Assembly: GCA_030592105.1 (NCBI GenBank)
Contig: JAUVKE010000038.1
Location: 1-12,806, forward strand
Source of the DNA: Desulfobacteraceae bacterium
Lineage (GTDB): Bacteria; Desulfobacterota; Desulfobacteria; Desulfobacterales; BuS5
Direction of reading: 5' to 3'
Length of the DNA: 12,806 nt
Below are positions 1 through 8,447 of this stretch, piece by piece. Within the stretch, counting starts at the first letter, position 1, and every line of letters begins with the position of its first letter. The notes beneath the pieces were generated by a model that was not told where the DNA came from, did no database searches, and saw nothing but the letters and a program-made list of their open reading frames with translations. The position numbers and the translations under genes are program-made.

Positions 1-117
1 AGAACCTTTTGAATATTGCAGAAACCTGGCAAAATCTTTAATATCTTGAAAATATTTATACAAATCTGCACATAATCGTGAAGACCTCTTCCATACTTCC
101 AGATCCTCAAATTTCAA
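1..117 (-). pseudogene. Four-helix bundle protein (23S rRNA intervening-sequence type), partial, with apparent internal deletion
   Basis: Reading leftwards from a TTG at 117-115, an open frame of 39 codons runs off the left edge. It begins MKFEDLEVWKRSSRLCADLY, the N-terminal signature of the four-helix bundle / S23 (IVP) family. The next residues, DIKDFARFLQYSKGS, match the second half of the family. In full-length members a segment of roughly 30 residues, containing the PSNIAEG-type motif, lies between the KDFGF-type and the KEFxxFLxxxKGS-type motifs. It is missing here, and the join falls in the KDF shared by both motifs, so an in-frame deletion between short similar sequences is likely. 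An in-frame TAG lies just upstream of the TTG, so no earlier start exists. The 3' part is outside the window. The family is common in accessory regions and its function is not established. The match was recalled from memory, not searched. Confidence 0.65.
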
Positions 118-130
118 AATAACCTACATT

Positions 131-170
131 GCTGATAACTGACAACTGATAACTGCGGCTTTGCCGCTTT
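131..170. repeat. Short direct repeat (CTGATAACT x2) with adjoining GCGGC-TTT-GCCGC hairpin
   Basis: CTGATAACT occurs at 132-140 and again at 146-154, separated by GACAA. It is followed by a perfect 5-bp stem with a 3-base loop at 155-167 and three T residues. It lies between the four-helix-bundle remnant and the 3' end of the 561-residue gene. The hairpin could stop transcription of the minus-strand gene weakly, but on that strand no U-run follows it. Tandem GATAACT-like repeats near four-helix-bundle genes are something I recall from similar genomes; I cannot verify that here. Confidence 0.45.
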
Positions 171-177
171 AGATAAT

Positions 178-1863
178 TTAAACGCTATTAAATATTTTTT
201 CTATTATTTTTTTTGTTATCATATATGTAGGACGTATCCCGTCGTCACCCATACTCCCAGACGCCAGGGTTTCACCACTGGAAAGGGGATTGTCCGAAGC
301 ATAATAAGCATACCTGATTTTCACATCCTCTGAAATATGCCCCCTGATTACAGCCGCATTAATTGCACGCTGGTAATGACCACCTTCCATTTCCAGACCA
401 ATGGCATTCCAGCTCGAAGTTTTAAATTTCTTAAGAACATCCTGATTTTGAAGAGATGTGCCAAGAACAGTAACCATAGGACCGGAATAAACATCCACAG
501 AGTCATTAAAATCTTCCTGCTTCAACTCATTTTTTACTGTATAATTATGGGGAAGTCCTTCAAAGACATGTGCTGTTGCAAGCATGATATCACCTTTTTT
601 ACCGGTCAGAATTCCAGCCTTACCCATAATAGATATAGATTCAATATTCAGCATCTGATTAGACAAATCCTCAACATCAGGATTTAAAAAATCATCCATT
701 ATATCAAATGCCTGAAATCCAAAAGCGTAATCGATCACCAAAAGAACTGGTTCCTTGTTTTTTAATATTGCTTTATCAAAATCAATGTCAGGATGTAAAG
801 GTAAGGTCTTCAGCTTTGACGTATCTATAATCTGGCAGTCAATATGGCTTCCGGAATGATCAGGAAATTCTGTTAAACCATGCTGTTTGGCATATTTTTG
901 TATTTGATCAGTCTTATCTTTGATTGAAATTATAAAACTGTATAAATCGTCTGATATTTTTTTTTTACTCTTTTGCGCCATAGGATATCCGAATAACAAA
1001 TTTACAATACTGTGCATATTGGCGCTTAATATATGCAGGGGTCTGTCTGTAAGTCCCTTGCTGTGTATCTCTTCCTTAATCGTTTTTGCCCAGTTCCGGC
1101 TATACCTGTGAAGCCCTATTATGTCCTGAAGAGATGGAGTAAAATTTATCAACATCTCTTTTTCTTTAGAAGTTTTTTCTTTTTCAACTCGTTTCCCAAG
1201 ATTAAAAATAACGTTAAACAAACCAGAGTTACTCTTGCTGTTTTTTCTTCCGACTTCAAGATGTTCATAAGCCTCAACGGTTTCCTGATAGCTTCTCCCG
1301 ATAAGAAGACTCAAATTCCATATTGCCTTATCAAGAGTTTTCCCTTTCAGCTTATCAATATTTGAAATAGTCTCTTCAAGTTTTTTCCATTCAATCGACA
1401 ATTCCGTACCACGGGGTTTCATCTGATTATAAATTTTTTTTGCTTCTATGTTTAAAAAAGTTAAATGTGTAATAATATCATAGATCTCACTCCAGCCTCT
1501 TGTAATAATAAAACAGATCTCTTTTTTATCAATCCGATAAGATGTTCTTCTTCTTTTTTGAGGCTCTATTTTTTCAAAATTCGTATGCTCAAAACCATCC
1601 GTAGCAGTAAGTACAATTCTTGTACACTCTTCAATCCCTCCTGGAAGTCGATCTAAAACATATTGCAATCCATTAATTTCTATTGATCGCGGATCATTTA
1701 AGGAACCATAAATTTCAGGACTGATTCCCTTTAAAGCCTCTTCCAGTTTTTGGCCTGATACACCTGAAGGTTTATAACTTCCTCTCAAAACAACTGCGTC
1801 AGTAAGAATTTTAAATGCTTTGATTGCTATCCGTCCCTTTTGAGATTTAGTCAATTCCTGCAT
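178..1863 (-). CDS. Uncharacterised 561-residue protein with a C-terminal nucleoside phosphorylase-like domain
   Basis: The roughly 165 C-terminal residues look like the nucleoside phosphorylase/hydrolase superfamily. There is a GKAG stretch at about 414-417, KGDIMLATAHV at 423-433 (like the strand carrying LGDvvi in phosphorylases), GLEMEG at 489-494 (the Met-Glu ribose-binding motif) and YASDNPL at 521-527, whose Asp524 sits where the catalytic Asp of the family is found. The first 400 or so residues match no domain I can name; they are charged and probably mostly helical. It may be a DUF6909-type protein (recalled, unverified). No signal peptide or membrane segment is visible, so it is probably cytoplasmic. 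The start at 1863 has an AAAAGG ribosome-binding site 7 bases upstream. The gene begins 30 bases after the 1894-2406 gene, so the two are probably co-transcribed. The substrate is unknown; AMP, adenosine or a modified nucleoside are all possible. Confidence 0.7.
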   Translation of the reverse strand: MQELTKSQKGRIAIKAFKILTDAVVLRGSYKPSGVSGQKLEEALKGISPEIYGSLNDPRSIEINGLQYVLDRLPGGIEECTRIVLTATDGFEHTNFEKIEPQKRRRTSYRIDKKEICFIITRGWSEIYDIITHLTFLNIEAKKIYNQMKPRGTELSIEWKKLEETISNIDKLKGKTLDKAIWNLSLLIGRSYQETVEAYEHLEVGRKNSKSNSGLFNVIFNLGKRVEKEKTSKEKEMLINFTPSLQDIIGLHRYSRNWAKTIKEEIHSKGLTDRPLHILSANMHSIVNLLFGYPMAQKSKKKISDDLYSFIISIKDKTDQIQKYAKQHGLTEFPDHSGSHIDCQIIDTSKLKTLPLHPDIDFDKAILKNKEPVLLVIDYAFGFQAFDIMDDFLNPDVEDLSNQMLNIESISIMGKAGILTGKKGDIMLATAHVFEGLPHNYTVKNELKQEDFNDSVDVYSGPMVTVLGTSLQNQDVLKKFKTSSWNAIGLEMEGGHYQRAINAAVIRGHISEDVKIRYAYYASDNPLSSGETLASGSMGDDGIRPTYMITKKIIEKIFNSV

Positions 1864-1893
1864 ATGGATACCTTTTGTTAAAATTCTGCTGAT

Positions 1894-2406
1894 TTATTTT
1901 TGAACGAGTCCCAGTCCACCTTCAATCAAGGAAAAGGGCTTTCCGCAAACATACCATCTGTTATCTTTTTTTATAACTTCAATCTGTTCATCCACAACAT
2001 CTGCTTTACCAAGATTAAACATCTGTGCTATATATTTATAAACAGGATTTATAGCCATTCTTTTTTTACCATGTATCCGTACAACTGCTGTATCATTATT
2101 TTCTTCTATGATGCTGGTATTGATACCATAAAGAGAAGATTTCATAATATTAATACCATAACCTCTTTTTTCACCTTCCATTCTGTTTTTATCAATGTAC
2201 CTGCTTATGATATCAATATCATCAGTTTTCTTAAGATTATCGCAAAGCCTTTCAGACATGGAATAATCAAGTTTAAAATAAGCCCTGGTAAATTCCATAA
2301 CAGCCTTTTCAGGTGAATCTTTTCCATCAGACAGGCAAAAAACTATTTGTAATAAAGCAGCGACCAGCAAAACTCCAATAAACATACCCCAGTTTTTTTT
2401 GAGCAT
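1894..2406 (-). CDS. Small membrane-anchored or exported protein with NTF2-like (DUF4878-like) domain
   Basis: This 170-residue protein begins MLKKNWGMFIGVLLVAALLQ: a short basic stretch, then a hydrophobic helix at about residues 7-25, meaning a signal anchor or signal peptide. The rest looks like a single NTF2-like fold of the DUF4878 kind: PEKAVMEFTRAYFKLDY near 32-48, then alternating strands (TAVVRIHGKKRM; EQIEVIKKDNRWYVCGKPF) with the terminal basic-x-x-x-W-Y-V pattern typical of those small exported proteins. The Cys at the end of the hydrophobic run is preceded by IVF, which is a poor lipobox, so I do not call it a lipoprotein. The start at 2406 is fixed by a strong ribosome-binding site (AAAGGAGGA, 2411-2419). 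It is followed 30 bases later by the phosphorylase-like gene. Function is unknown. Confidence 0.65.
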   Translation of the reverse strand: MLKKNWGMFIGVLLVAALLQIVFCLSDGKDSPEKAVMEFTRAYFKLDYSMSERLCDNLKKTDDIDIISRYIDKNRMEGEKRGYGINIMKSSLYGINTSIIEENNDTAVVRIHGKKRMAINPVYKYIAQMFNLGKADVVDEQIEVIKKDNRWYVCGKPFSLIEGGLGLVQK

Positions 2407-2450
2407 TTTTTCCTCCTTTAACTTATTAATGGCATAACTATTCAGTTAAT

Positions 2451-2492
2451 ATGCATAGCTTCAGGTATAATCTGATTAAACCTGAAGCGCAT
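2451..2492. other. Hairpin in the intergenic region after the thiolase gene
   Basis: GCTTCAGGT (2458-2466) pairs perfectly with ACCTGAAGC (2480-2488) around a 13-base loop, and ATGC/GCAT can extend it outside a small bulge. It lies in the 169-base gap between the thiolase stop and the next minus-strand gene. There is no U-run on the minus strand, so it is a weak or factor-assisted terminator, an mRNA-stability stem or an operator. No clear promoter for the 1894-2406 gene was found in the gap. Confidence 0.4.
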
Positions 2493-2575
2493 ACGTAATC
2501 AATATCTTTTATGCAGCTGAATAATTACTTAATGGCTTCATAAAGAGTTGTCACTCCGATTAAAATCAGAATAGA

Positions 2576-3754
2576 TTAATTCCGCTTAATAATTAAAGCC
2601 ACAGCCTCTCCGCCTCCAAGACAAAGAGATGCAAGCCCTGTTTTGCTATTCCTGCTTATCATCTCGTTTATAAGTGTTACAAGAACACGGCACCCGCTGG
2701 CGCCTATTGGATGACCAAATGCCACAGAACCACCATTCACATTAACACTGGCAGAATCAAGACCAAGCTCATTTATTATTGCCACACTTGAACCGCTAAA
2801 CGCCTCGTTTACTTCAAAAAGATCAATATCATCCAGCGTTATACCCTCTTTTTTTAAACATTTGGGAATAGCCCATATTGGAGCCACAAGAACATATTTC
2901 ATATCCATGCTATAAGATGCCTGCGCTCCTATTGTGGCCATTATTTTACACCCGAGCTCTTCGGCTTTTTCTTTTGACATTACAACCACAGCAGCAGCTC
3001 CGTCACTTATTATTGACGCATTGCCAGCCGTACCAATGCCACCCTTCTTAAAGGCACCCTTCATTTTTGACAGAACTTCATAACTTGTTTCCTGGGGGCA
3101 TTCATCGTCAGCAAAGATTTTATTACCTCCTTTGCGTGCTGGAATTTCAACAGGTATGATCTCTTTTTTAAAAACACCTGTATTTACTGCAGCAAAAGCA
3201 CGTTTGTATGACTCCTCCGCAAACAGATCCTGATCTTTCCTTGTAACCTTATATTTTTCAGAACAAAGCTCATTTGAGATTCCCATATGAAAATCGTTTA
3301 CTATATCCCACAAGCCGTCATGGATCATATGATCCTGAATCACACCCGGCCCCATACGATAACCGGTTCTTGCCTTTTCAAGATAATAAGGAGCCATGCT
3401 CATATTTTCCATGCCTCCTGCAACCACAACTTCTGCATCACCAGTCTGAATAGCCTGAGCTGCAAGCATTACAGACTTTAAAGATGATCCGCAGACTTTA
3501 TTAATTGTAAGGCATTCCACTTCAAACGGCATTCCGGCTTTAACAGCAGCCTGTTTTGCAGGGTTCTGCCCATAACCGCACGGAAGTACGTGCCCCATAA
3601 TAATTTCTTCAACATTTTTTTTATCAATTCCTGCACGTTTTACAGCTTCTTTAATTACAATTCCACCAAGATCAGTTGCTCCGATATTGCATAAAGAGCC
3701 GTTAAAATTGCCGAGAGGAGTCCTTACCGTACTGACAATCACCGCTTCCTTCAT
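2576..3754 (-). CDS. Acetyl-CoA acetyltransferase (thiolase II)
   Basis: This 392-residue protein has the usual length for a biosynthetic-type thiolase, which condenses two acyl-CoA molecules or cleaves a 3-ketoacyl-CoA with CoA in the cytoplasm. All catalytic residues are visible: nucleophile Cys88 in NKVCGSSLK, the VNEAF motif, His348 in [10 protein letters not shown] and Cys378 in SLCLGGGEA. The numbering is almost identical to that of characterised bacterial acetoacetyl-CoA thiolases (Cys89, His348, Cys378). The N-terminus [20 protein letters not shown] is canonical, and AAAAGGA precedes the ATG by about 9 bases. It lies 69 bases downstream of icmF on the same strand, so it probably belongs to the same acyl-CoA pathway. 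The chain length it prefers cannot be read from the sequence, and AtoB, PhaA or FadA-like roles are all possible. Confidence 0.93.
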   Translation of the reverse strand: MKEAVIVSTVRTPLGNFNGSLCNIGATDLGGIVIKEAVKRAGIDKKNVEEIIMGHVLPCGYGQNPAKQAAVKAGMPFEVECLTINKVCGSSLKSVMLAAQAIQTGDAEVVVAGGMENMSMAPYYLEKARTGYRMGPGVIQDHMIHDGLWDIVNDFHMGISNELCSEKYKVTRKDQDLFAEESYKRAFAAVNTGVFKKEIIPVEIPARKGGNKIFADDECPQETSYEVLSKMKGAFKKGGIGTAGNASIISDGAAAVVVMSKEKAEELGCKIMATIGAQASYSMDMKYVLVAPIWAIPKCLKKEGITLDDIDLFEVNEAFSGSSVAIINELGLDSASVNVNGGSVAFGHPIGASGCRVLVTLINEMISRNSKTGLASLCLGGGEAVALIIKRN

Positions 3755-3788
3755 ATTATTATATCCTTTTTTCAGGTAAACCGTTTTA

Positions 3789-3810
3789 GGGCAATAATAA
3801 GGGATTGCCC
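3789..3810 (-). other. Hairpin between icmF and the thiolase gene
   Basis: GGGCAAT (3789-3795) and ATTGCCC (3804-3810) form a perfect 7-bp stem with an 8-base loop in the 69-base gap. On the minus strand it is followed by TAAAAC rather than a U-run. It is more likely an attenuating or RNA-processing stem that sets the relative expression of the two genes than a full terminator. Confidence 0.4.
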
Positions 3811-3823
3811 CTGCTTTGGATTA

Positions 3824-6800
3824 TTACATATTACGCCTGTACTGTCCGCCCGCACCATACAGAGCATTTGTAATCTGCCCAAGAGAACAGACACGCACTG
3901 TATCCATAAGTTCTGAAAAGAGATTGCCGCCAGATAAGGCAATTTCCTTAAGCCGCGCTAATGCTTCTTCAGATTTATCTTCATTCCGTTTATGAAAATC
4001 TGCAAGACGCTTTAACTGAGATTCTTTTTCATCATCAGTTGCCCTTGCCAGTTCAACATTGGAAGAAATCTGTTCAGCATCAGCTTCCTCATCCACAAAC
4101 GTATTAACACCTATTATAGGAATTTTTCCTGTATGCTTCAGGAGTTCATAATACATCGATTCATCCTGAATTTTACCGCGCTGGTAACCTGTCTCCATAG
4201 CACCAAGAACTCCACCTCTCTCTGTAATTCTATCAAATTCAGAAAGAACAGCCTCTTCCACAAGACTTGTCAATTCTTCTACTATAAAACTCCCCTGATA
4301 CATATTCTGATTTTTTGTAATGCCCCATTCCTGATTAATGATCTGCTGAATTGCAAGAGCCCTTCTGACTGATTCACGGCTTGGAGTTGTAATTGCTTCA
4401 TCATAAGAATTTGTATGGAGACTGTTACAATTATCATAAACAGCACAAAGAGCCTGGAGTGTTGTTCTAATATCATTAAACTGAATATCCTGACAGTGAA
4501 GGGAACGACCGGAGGTTTGAATATGATATTTCAACATCTGGGAGCGGACAGAAGCATTGTATTTATGTTTTAATGCAATTGCCCATATCCTCCGTGCTAC
4601 CCGACCGATTACTGTATACTCAGGATCCATTCCATTGGAAAAGAAAAAAGACATATTAGGAGCAAAACTGTCAAGCGGCATACCGCGGGAGAGATAATAT
4701 TCAAGATAGGTAAAACCGTTTGATAAGGTAAATGCCAGTTGCGAAAGAGGATTGGCTCCTGCTTCTGCAATATGGTAGCCTGAGATTGAAACAGAGTAAA
4801 AATTTTTAATATTATTTTCAATAAAATATTCCTGAATATCTCCCATCATTTTCAGTGCAAATTCAATAGAAAAGATACAGGTATTCTGACCCTGATCTTC
4901 TTTTAAAATATCTGCCTGAACTGTCCCTCTCACTTTGTTTAAGACCATAGAACGAATATTTTCATATTCTATCTTGTCAGGCTCTTTTCCGTTTTCTTTT
5001 TTATAGTTTTCCACCTGCTGATCTACGGCAGTATTAAAAAACATGGCAAGTATAATAGGAGCAGGCCCGTTAATGGTCATGGAAACAGAATTGTTGGGAG
5101 AACAGAGGTCAAACCCGCCATACAGAACCTTGACATCATCCAGAGTACATATACTCACGCCCGAATTACCGATTTTCCCATAAATGTCCATACGCTCATC
5201 AGGATCAAATCCGTAAAGCGTAACAGAATCAAAAGCAGTAGAAAGACGTTTTGCTTCAAAATTCGCAGACAAAAGCTTAAACCTGTTATTTGTTCTAAAG
5301 GGGTCTCCTTCACCTGCAAACATTCTGGTAGGATCTTCATCAGCCCGTTTAACAGGGAATGTCCCTGCTGTGAACGGAAAATAACCAGGCAGATTCTCTT
5401 TTCTCAACCAGGTGTATGTCTCCCCGGGGTCTTTATATGCAGGGAGAACAACTTTCGGAATCTTTAGATGAGACAGCGACTCTTCATAAAGAGGGAGTTT
5501 AAACTCTTTTTCTCTTACTTTATATATTAATTCATTTTTACTGTAATTAAGACTGGTATCATCCCATTCTTTAATAAGCTCTTTTGTCTCATTATCTAAT
5601 TTTTTTTCAGCCTTGACAATTTCATCCTTTAGTTTTTGCAAAAGCCCTGCTGTATCATCAGAAAAAGATTCTGCTGTCTCCTGCAGATGCCATACGTTTC
5701 TTAATTTATCAGCCTGCACCATTGTATGTTCATGATATTCTCTGATGGTATCAGCAATTTCGGACAGATATCTGACCCGCCTGGAAGGAATAATTATTTT
5801 TTTTAATGTAGATGTTTTTTGTTTGGTTCTAAGGAGTTTAGACTTTAACCGGGCGTCTGTTTTTTCATTATAGAGATCTAAAACAGCATGGTACATAGCT
5901 GTTACACCATCATCATTAAACCTTGATGCTATAGTGCCAAAGACCGGCATATCCTCAAGCGGTTTGTCCCATTCGCCGGTATTACGCTGCACCTGTTTTC
6001 TCACATCACGAATAGCATCCTCACCTCCATGCTTCTCAAATTTATTAACAGCAATAATATTTGCATAGTCGAGCATCTCAATTTTTTCAAGCTGAGTAGC
6101 AGCTCCGAACTCACTTGTCATAACATAAATCGAAAAATCGACTATATCTGTTATGTTTATATCACCCTGACCGATTCCCGCAGTTTCTGCAAGAATAAGA
6201 TCATATCCTGCTGTCTTTAAAACTTCTATTGTCTCAGGAAGAGCATTTGCGATTTCCGTGTGGGATTCGCGGGTAGCAAGACTCCGCATATACACCCTTG
6301 GTGTATTTATGGCATTCATCCGTATTCTGTCACCTAAGAGAGCTCCTCCTGTTCTGTGCCTTGTGGGATCAGAACAGATCAGAGCAATCCTGATATCGGA
6401 AAAATCGTTTAAAAACCGCAAAATCAATTCATCTGTTAAAGAAGATTTGCCGGCACCACCTGTCCCTGTCAGTCCTATCACCACGGGAACGTTGGTTGTA
6501 TCTGTTTTTGAAAGCCTTGATAAAATTTTTCCAACCTGTCCGTTTTTCTTATTTTTTGCCTGCACAAGAGCTGTGATCATATTTGCAATCAAAGGTCTAT
6601 TTTCAGGAACAAGCTTTGAAAAATCAAAATTCGTTCCATTAATAGTAGAAAAATCCATTGATTCAACCATATGGTTGATAATTCCCTGAAGTCCCATTAC
6701 TGATCCATCGTCAGGAGAATATAGTTTCTCCACACCATATGATTCGAGTTCCCTGATTTCTTCAGGGACAATAACGCCTCCTCCTCCGCCAAATATTTTA

Positions 6801-7081
6801 ACATGAGGCGTACCCCGCTCCTTTAAAAGATCAACAATATATTTAAAAAATTCAATATGACCACCCTGATAACTTGATATTGCTATTCCCTGTACATCTT
6901 CATCAATAGCAGCATCAACAATCTCCTGAACAGATCGGTTATGACCCAGATGGATAACTTCAACCCCTGTATCCTGCAGCATCCGCCGCATAATATTTAT
7001 CGATGCATCGTGACCATCAAAAAGCGATGTTGCAGTAACTACCCGAATGTTATTTTTTGATTTATATAGCGCAGGCTCCAT
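3824..7081 (-). CDS. icmF: Fused isobutyryl-CoA mutase (IcmF), adenosylcobalamin-dependent with built-in G-protein chaperone
   Basis: IcmF interconverts isobutyryl-CoA and n-butyryl-CoA through adenosylcobalamin radical chemistry. At 1085 residues the length is typical of the fusion. Domains in order: the B12-binding domain with DGHDASI (lower-ligand His24) at about 10-140; the MeaI-type GTPase at about 160-410, with Walker [10 protein letters not shown] (206-214), [10 protein letters not shown] (237-246) and NKFE (346-349); a linker; and the substrate-binding TIM barrel at about 560-1085, with [10 protein letters not shown] (570-579) and [13 protein letters not shown] near 763-775. The substrate-contacting pair is Phe588 (RMFAGEG) and Gln732 (EDQGQNT). 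These are the isobutyryl-type residues; methylmalonyl-CoA mutase has Tyr and Arg there. The ribosome-binding site AAGGAG (7094-7099) lies 12 bases upstream of the ATG. It heads the minus-strand cluster with the thiolase, suggesting branched or straight short-chain acid metabolism. Related fused mutases for other branched acyl-CoAs cannot be fully excluded. Confidence 0.96.
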   Translation of the reverse strand: MEPALYKSKNNIRVVTATSLFDGHDASINIMRRMLQDTGVEVIHLGHNRSVQEIVDAAIDEDVQGIAISSYQGGHIEFFKYIVDLLKERGTPHVKIFGGGGGVIVPEEIRELESYGVEKLYSPDDGSVMGLQGIINHMVESMDFSTINGTNFDFSKLVPENRPLIANMITALVQAKNKKNGQVGKILSRLSKTDTTNVPVVIGLTGTGGAGKSSLTDELILRFLNDFSDIRIALICSDPTRHRTGGALLGDRIRMNAINTPRVYMRSLATRESHTEIANALPETIEVLKTAGYDLILAETAGIGQGDINITDIVDFSIYVMTSEFGAATQLEKIEMLDYANIIAVNKFEKHGGEDAIRDVRKQVQRNTGEWDKPLEDMPVFGTIASRFNDDGVTAMYHAVLDLYNEKTDARLKSKLLRTKQKTSTLKKIIIPSRRVRYLSEIADTIREYHEHTMVQADKLRNVWHLQETAESFSDDTAGLLQKLKDEIVKAEKKLDNETKELIKEWDDTSLNYSKNELIYKVREKEFKLPLYEESLSHLKIPKVVLPAYKDPGETYTWLRKENLPGYFPFTAGTFPVKRADEDPTRMFAGEGDPFRTNNRFKLLSANFEAKRLSTAFDSVTLYGFDPDERMDIYGKIGNSGVSICTLDDVKVLYGGFDLCSPNNSVSMTINGPAPIILAMFFNTAVDQQVENYKKENGKEPDKIEYENIRSMVLNKVRGTVQADILKEDQGQNTCIFSIEFALKMMGDIQEYFIENNIKNFYSVSISGYHIAEAGANPLSQLAFTLSNGFTYLEYYLSRGMPLDSFAPNMSFFFSNGMDPEYTVIGRVARRIWAIALKHKYNASVRSQMLKYHIQTSGRSLHCQDIQFNDIRTTLQALCAVYDNCNSLHTNSYDEAITTPSRESVRRALAIQQIINQEWGITKNQNMYQGSFIVEELTSLVEEAVLSEFDRITERGGVLGAMETGYQRGKIQDESMYYELLKHTGKIPIIGVNTFVDEEADAEQISSNVELARATDDEKESQLKRLADFHKRNEDKSEEALARLKEIALSGGNLFSELMDTVRVCSLGQITNALYGAGGQYRRNM

Positions 7082-7251
7082 AATATTTATAAACTCCTTA
7101 CATAATTAAAAAGATTAATATCTTATCATCCCAATACCATTTCAAATAACATTTCCCCTGTAAAAAGAAAAGAAAAACTTGCATAGGGCTAACCGGTATT
7201 TGCAAAGAATAAACGTAACTATTGACTGCAATCCGTAATTTTATATTCTGC

Positions 7252-7282
7252 TTGACAAAATTTCTTTGTACGAACATATAAT
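7252..7282 (+). promoter_or_regulatory. Sigma-70-type promoter for the flavin oxidoreductase gene
   Basis: TTGACA (7252-7257) and TATAAT (7277-7282) are both perfect hexamers; the spacer is 19 bases, slightly long. Transcription should start near 7289, leaving a leader of about 38 bases with AAAGGAGAA (7312-7320) before the ATG at 7327. It lies in the 245-base divergent region shared with icmF; no equally clear promoter was seen for icmF on the other strand. Confidence 0.7.
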
Positions 7283-7326
7283 ATATCATTAATAAATCTA
7301 AAATTTAAATCAAAGGAGAACCTAAA

Positions 7327-8352
7327 ATGAGCAATAATCAAAGAATTAAAGGCTCAGGCAGTATTTCCCCTAAATATCTTCATACTCCACTTTGCGACCT
7401 TCTGGGGATAGAATTCCCGATATTTCAGGCAGGTATGGGATACGTGGCATTTGGTACTCTTGCAGGGGAAGTTTCCAAAGCAGGAGGCCTTGGAGTTATT
7501 GGCGCAGCATATATGACCCCTGAAATACTCCGCAGAGAGATAAACATCACAAGAAGCATTACAGACAAACCCTTTGCTGTTGATATTCTTTTCGGGCTGC
7601 CAAAAACTGATGGTTCGGCGGCTCAAACATATACCAAAGAGGTTGAAGATCATATCAGGGTTGTGCTGGAAGAGCATGTGCCTGTGGTTGTGTCCGGTCT
7701 TGGCAATCCTTCGGGTTTTATCAAACAGGCGCATGACCAGGGAATCCTTGTTATGTCTGTGGTCGGAAATACCAAACAGGCTTTACGTCTTGAAGCAGAA
7801 GGTGTAGATGTGATTATCGCTTCAGGCCATGAGGGCGGCGGACATACAGGACGGGTTGGAACTTCTGTAATTGTTCCGGGCACGGTTGATAAAATAAAAC
7901 TTCCGGTTATTGCAGCAGGTGGGCTGGTAGACGGACGAGGGCTTGTTGCTGCTTTAGCACTGGGGGCGCAGGGAGCCTGGATGGGAACAAGGTTTATTAC
8001 AACCGAGGAAGCTTCTGTTCATTTAAATTATAAACAGAAGATAACCGAGATAAACGATGAGGGGACTGTTGTTACCCGCGCGCACAGCGGAAAACCCTGC
8101 AGGCTTATAAAAAATAAGTTCACACAGCTCTGGGGAGAAAAAGAGGATCAGATACTCCCTTTTCCGAGTCAGTTAATAAATGTTGGCAAACCTGCTTCTG
8201 ATTCCGGACGCATGGATGGGAATGTGGAAAATGGATCATGCCCGGCTGGTCAGGGTGCTGCAAATATATACAAAATAAAAAAAGCCGGACAGGTTGTTAA
8301 AGATATTGTTGCAGAAGCATGTGAAGTTTTGGAAAGATTAACGAGGAAATGA
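7327..8352 (+). CDS. NAD(P)H-dependent flavin oxidoreductase, 2-nitropropane dioxygenase / FabK type
   Basis: This 341-residue FMN-dependent TIM-barrel protein belongs to the nitronate monooxygenase / enoyl-ACP reductase II family. Visible motifs are PIFQAGMGYVA (31-41, N-terminal FMN-binding strand), AGGLGVIGAA (52-61), SGHEGGGHTGRVG (167-179, the glycine-rich loop carrying the family His), PVIAAGGLVDGRG (193-205) and GAWMGTRF (216-223, phosphate-binding loop). The start is supported by AAAGGAGAA 6 bases upstream. It is monocistronic as far as can be seen: a near-consensus promoter precedes it and a hairpin with a pyrimidine tract follows. Family members include nitronate oxidases, FabK enoyl reductases and reductases of unknown substrate, and the sequence alone does not separate these. 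The divergent icmF suggests, but does not show, a link to acyl thioester metabolism. Confidence 0.88.
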   Translation: MSNNQRIKGSGSISPKYLHTPLCDLLGIEFPIFQAGMGYVAFGTLAGEVSKAGGLGVIGAAYMTPEILRREINITRSITDKPFAVDILFGLPKTDGSAAQTYTKEVEDHIRVVLEEHVPVVVSGLGNPSGFIKQAHDQGILVMSVVGNTKQALRLEAEGVDVIIASGHEGGGHTGRVGTSVIVPGTVDKIKLPVIAAGGLVDGRGLVAALALGAQGAWMGTRFITTEEASVHLNYKQKITEINDEGTVVTRAHSGKPCRLIKNKFTQLWGEKEDQILPFPSQLINVGKPASDSGRMDGNVENGSCPAGQGAANIYKIKKAGQVVKDIVAEACEVLERLTRK

Positions 8353-8359
8353 TTATCTT

Positions 8360-8400
8360 AGGGGCGTTGCTCTGGATAATCTGTTACGCCCTTTCTTTTC
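8360..8400 (+). terminator. Intrinsic terminator after the flavin oxidoreductase gene
   Basis: GGGCGT (8362-8367) pairs with ACGCCC (8386-8391), extended by G-U and A-T pairs outside, and is followed by TTTCTTTTC. The loop is long (18 bases). The position, 8 bases after the stop codon, fits termination and separates this gene from the fusion gene at 8448. Confidence 0.6.
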
Positions 8401-8406
8401 GTCTTT

Positions 8407-8427
8407 CCAGCGAAGGCCGAAATCCAG
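8407..8427. repeat. Degenerate copy of a GC-rich dispersed repeat
   Basis: Sixteen of 21 positions match the stretch at 10596-10616, and all five differences are A here against G there. The shared core is AGGCCG with flanking TCCAG. It sits between the terminator and the start of the next gene. It resembles the widely scattered 'GCGAAGGCxGGxATCCAG' family of short repeats in bacterial genomes (recalled). Confidence 0.45.
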
Positions 8428-8447
8428 GAAAAACAAGAGATAATTAA

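Noticed and set aside
337..2316. Several plus-strand open frames opposite the phosphorylase-like gene and the small exported-protein gene
   Set aside because: They lie antisense to longer frames with recognisable motifs and ribosome-binding sites, and encode Phe/Ile/Lys-rich peptides without family features.
1894..2406. Lipoprotein assignment for the small exported protein
   Set aside because: The Cys after the hydrophobic run is preceded by Ile-Val-Phe, and Phe at -1 does not fit a lipobox.
4133..6689. Open frames on both strands inside icmF and the thiolase
   Set aside because: They are shadows of strongly conserved coding sequence; none has a ribosome-binding site or a recognisable product.
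7098..7289. 63-codon minus-strand frame in the divergent intergenic region
   Set aside because: No ribosome-binding site, it overlaps the plus-strand promoter, and the product is a low-complexity hydrophobic peptide. A leader peptide for icmF was considered but nothing supports it.
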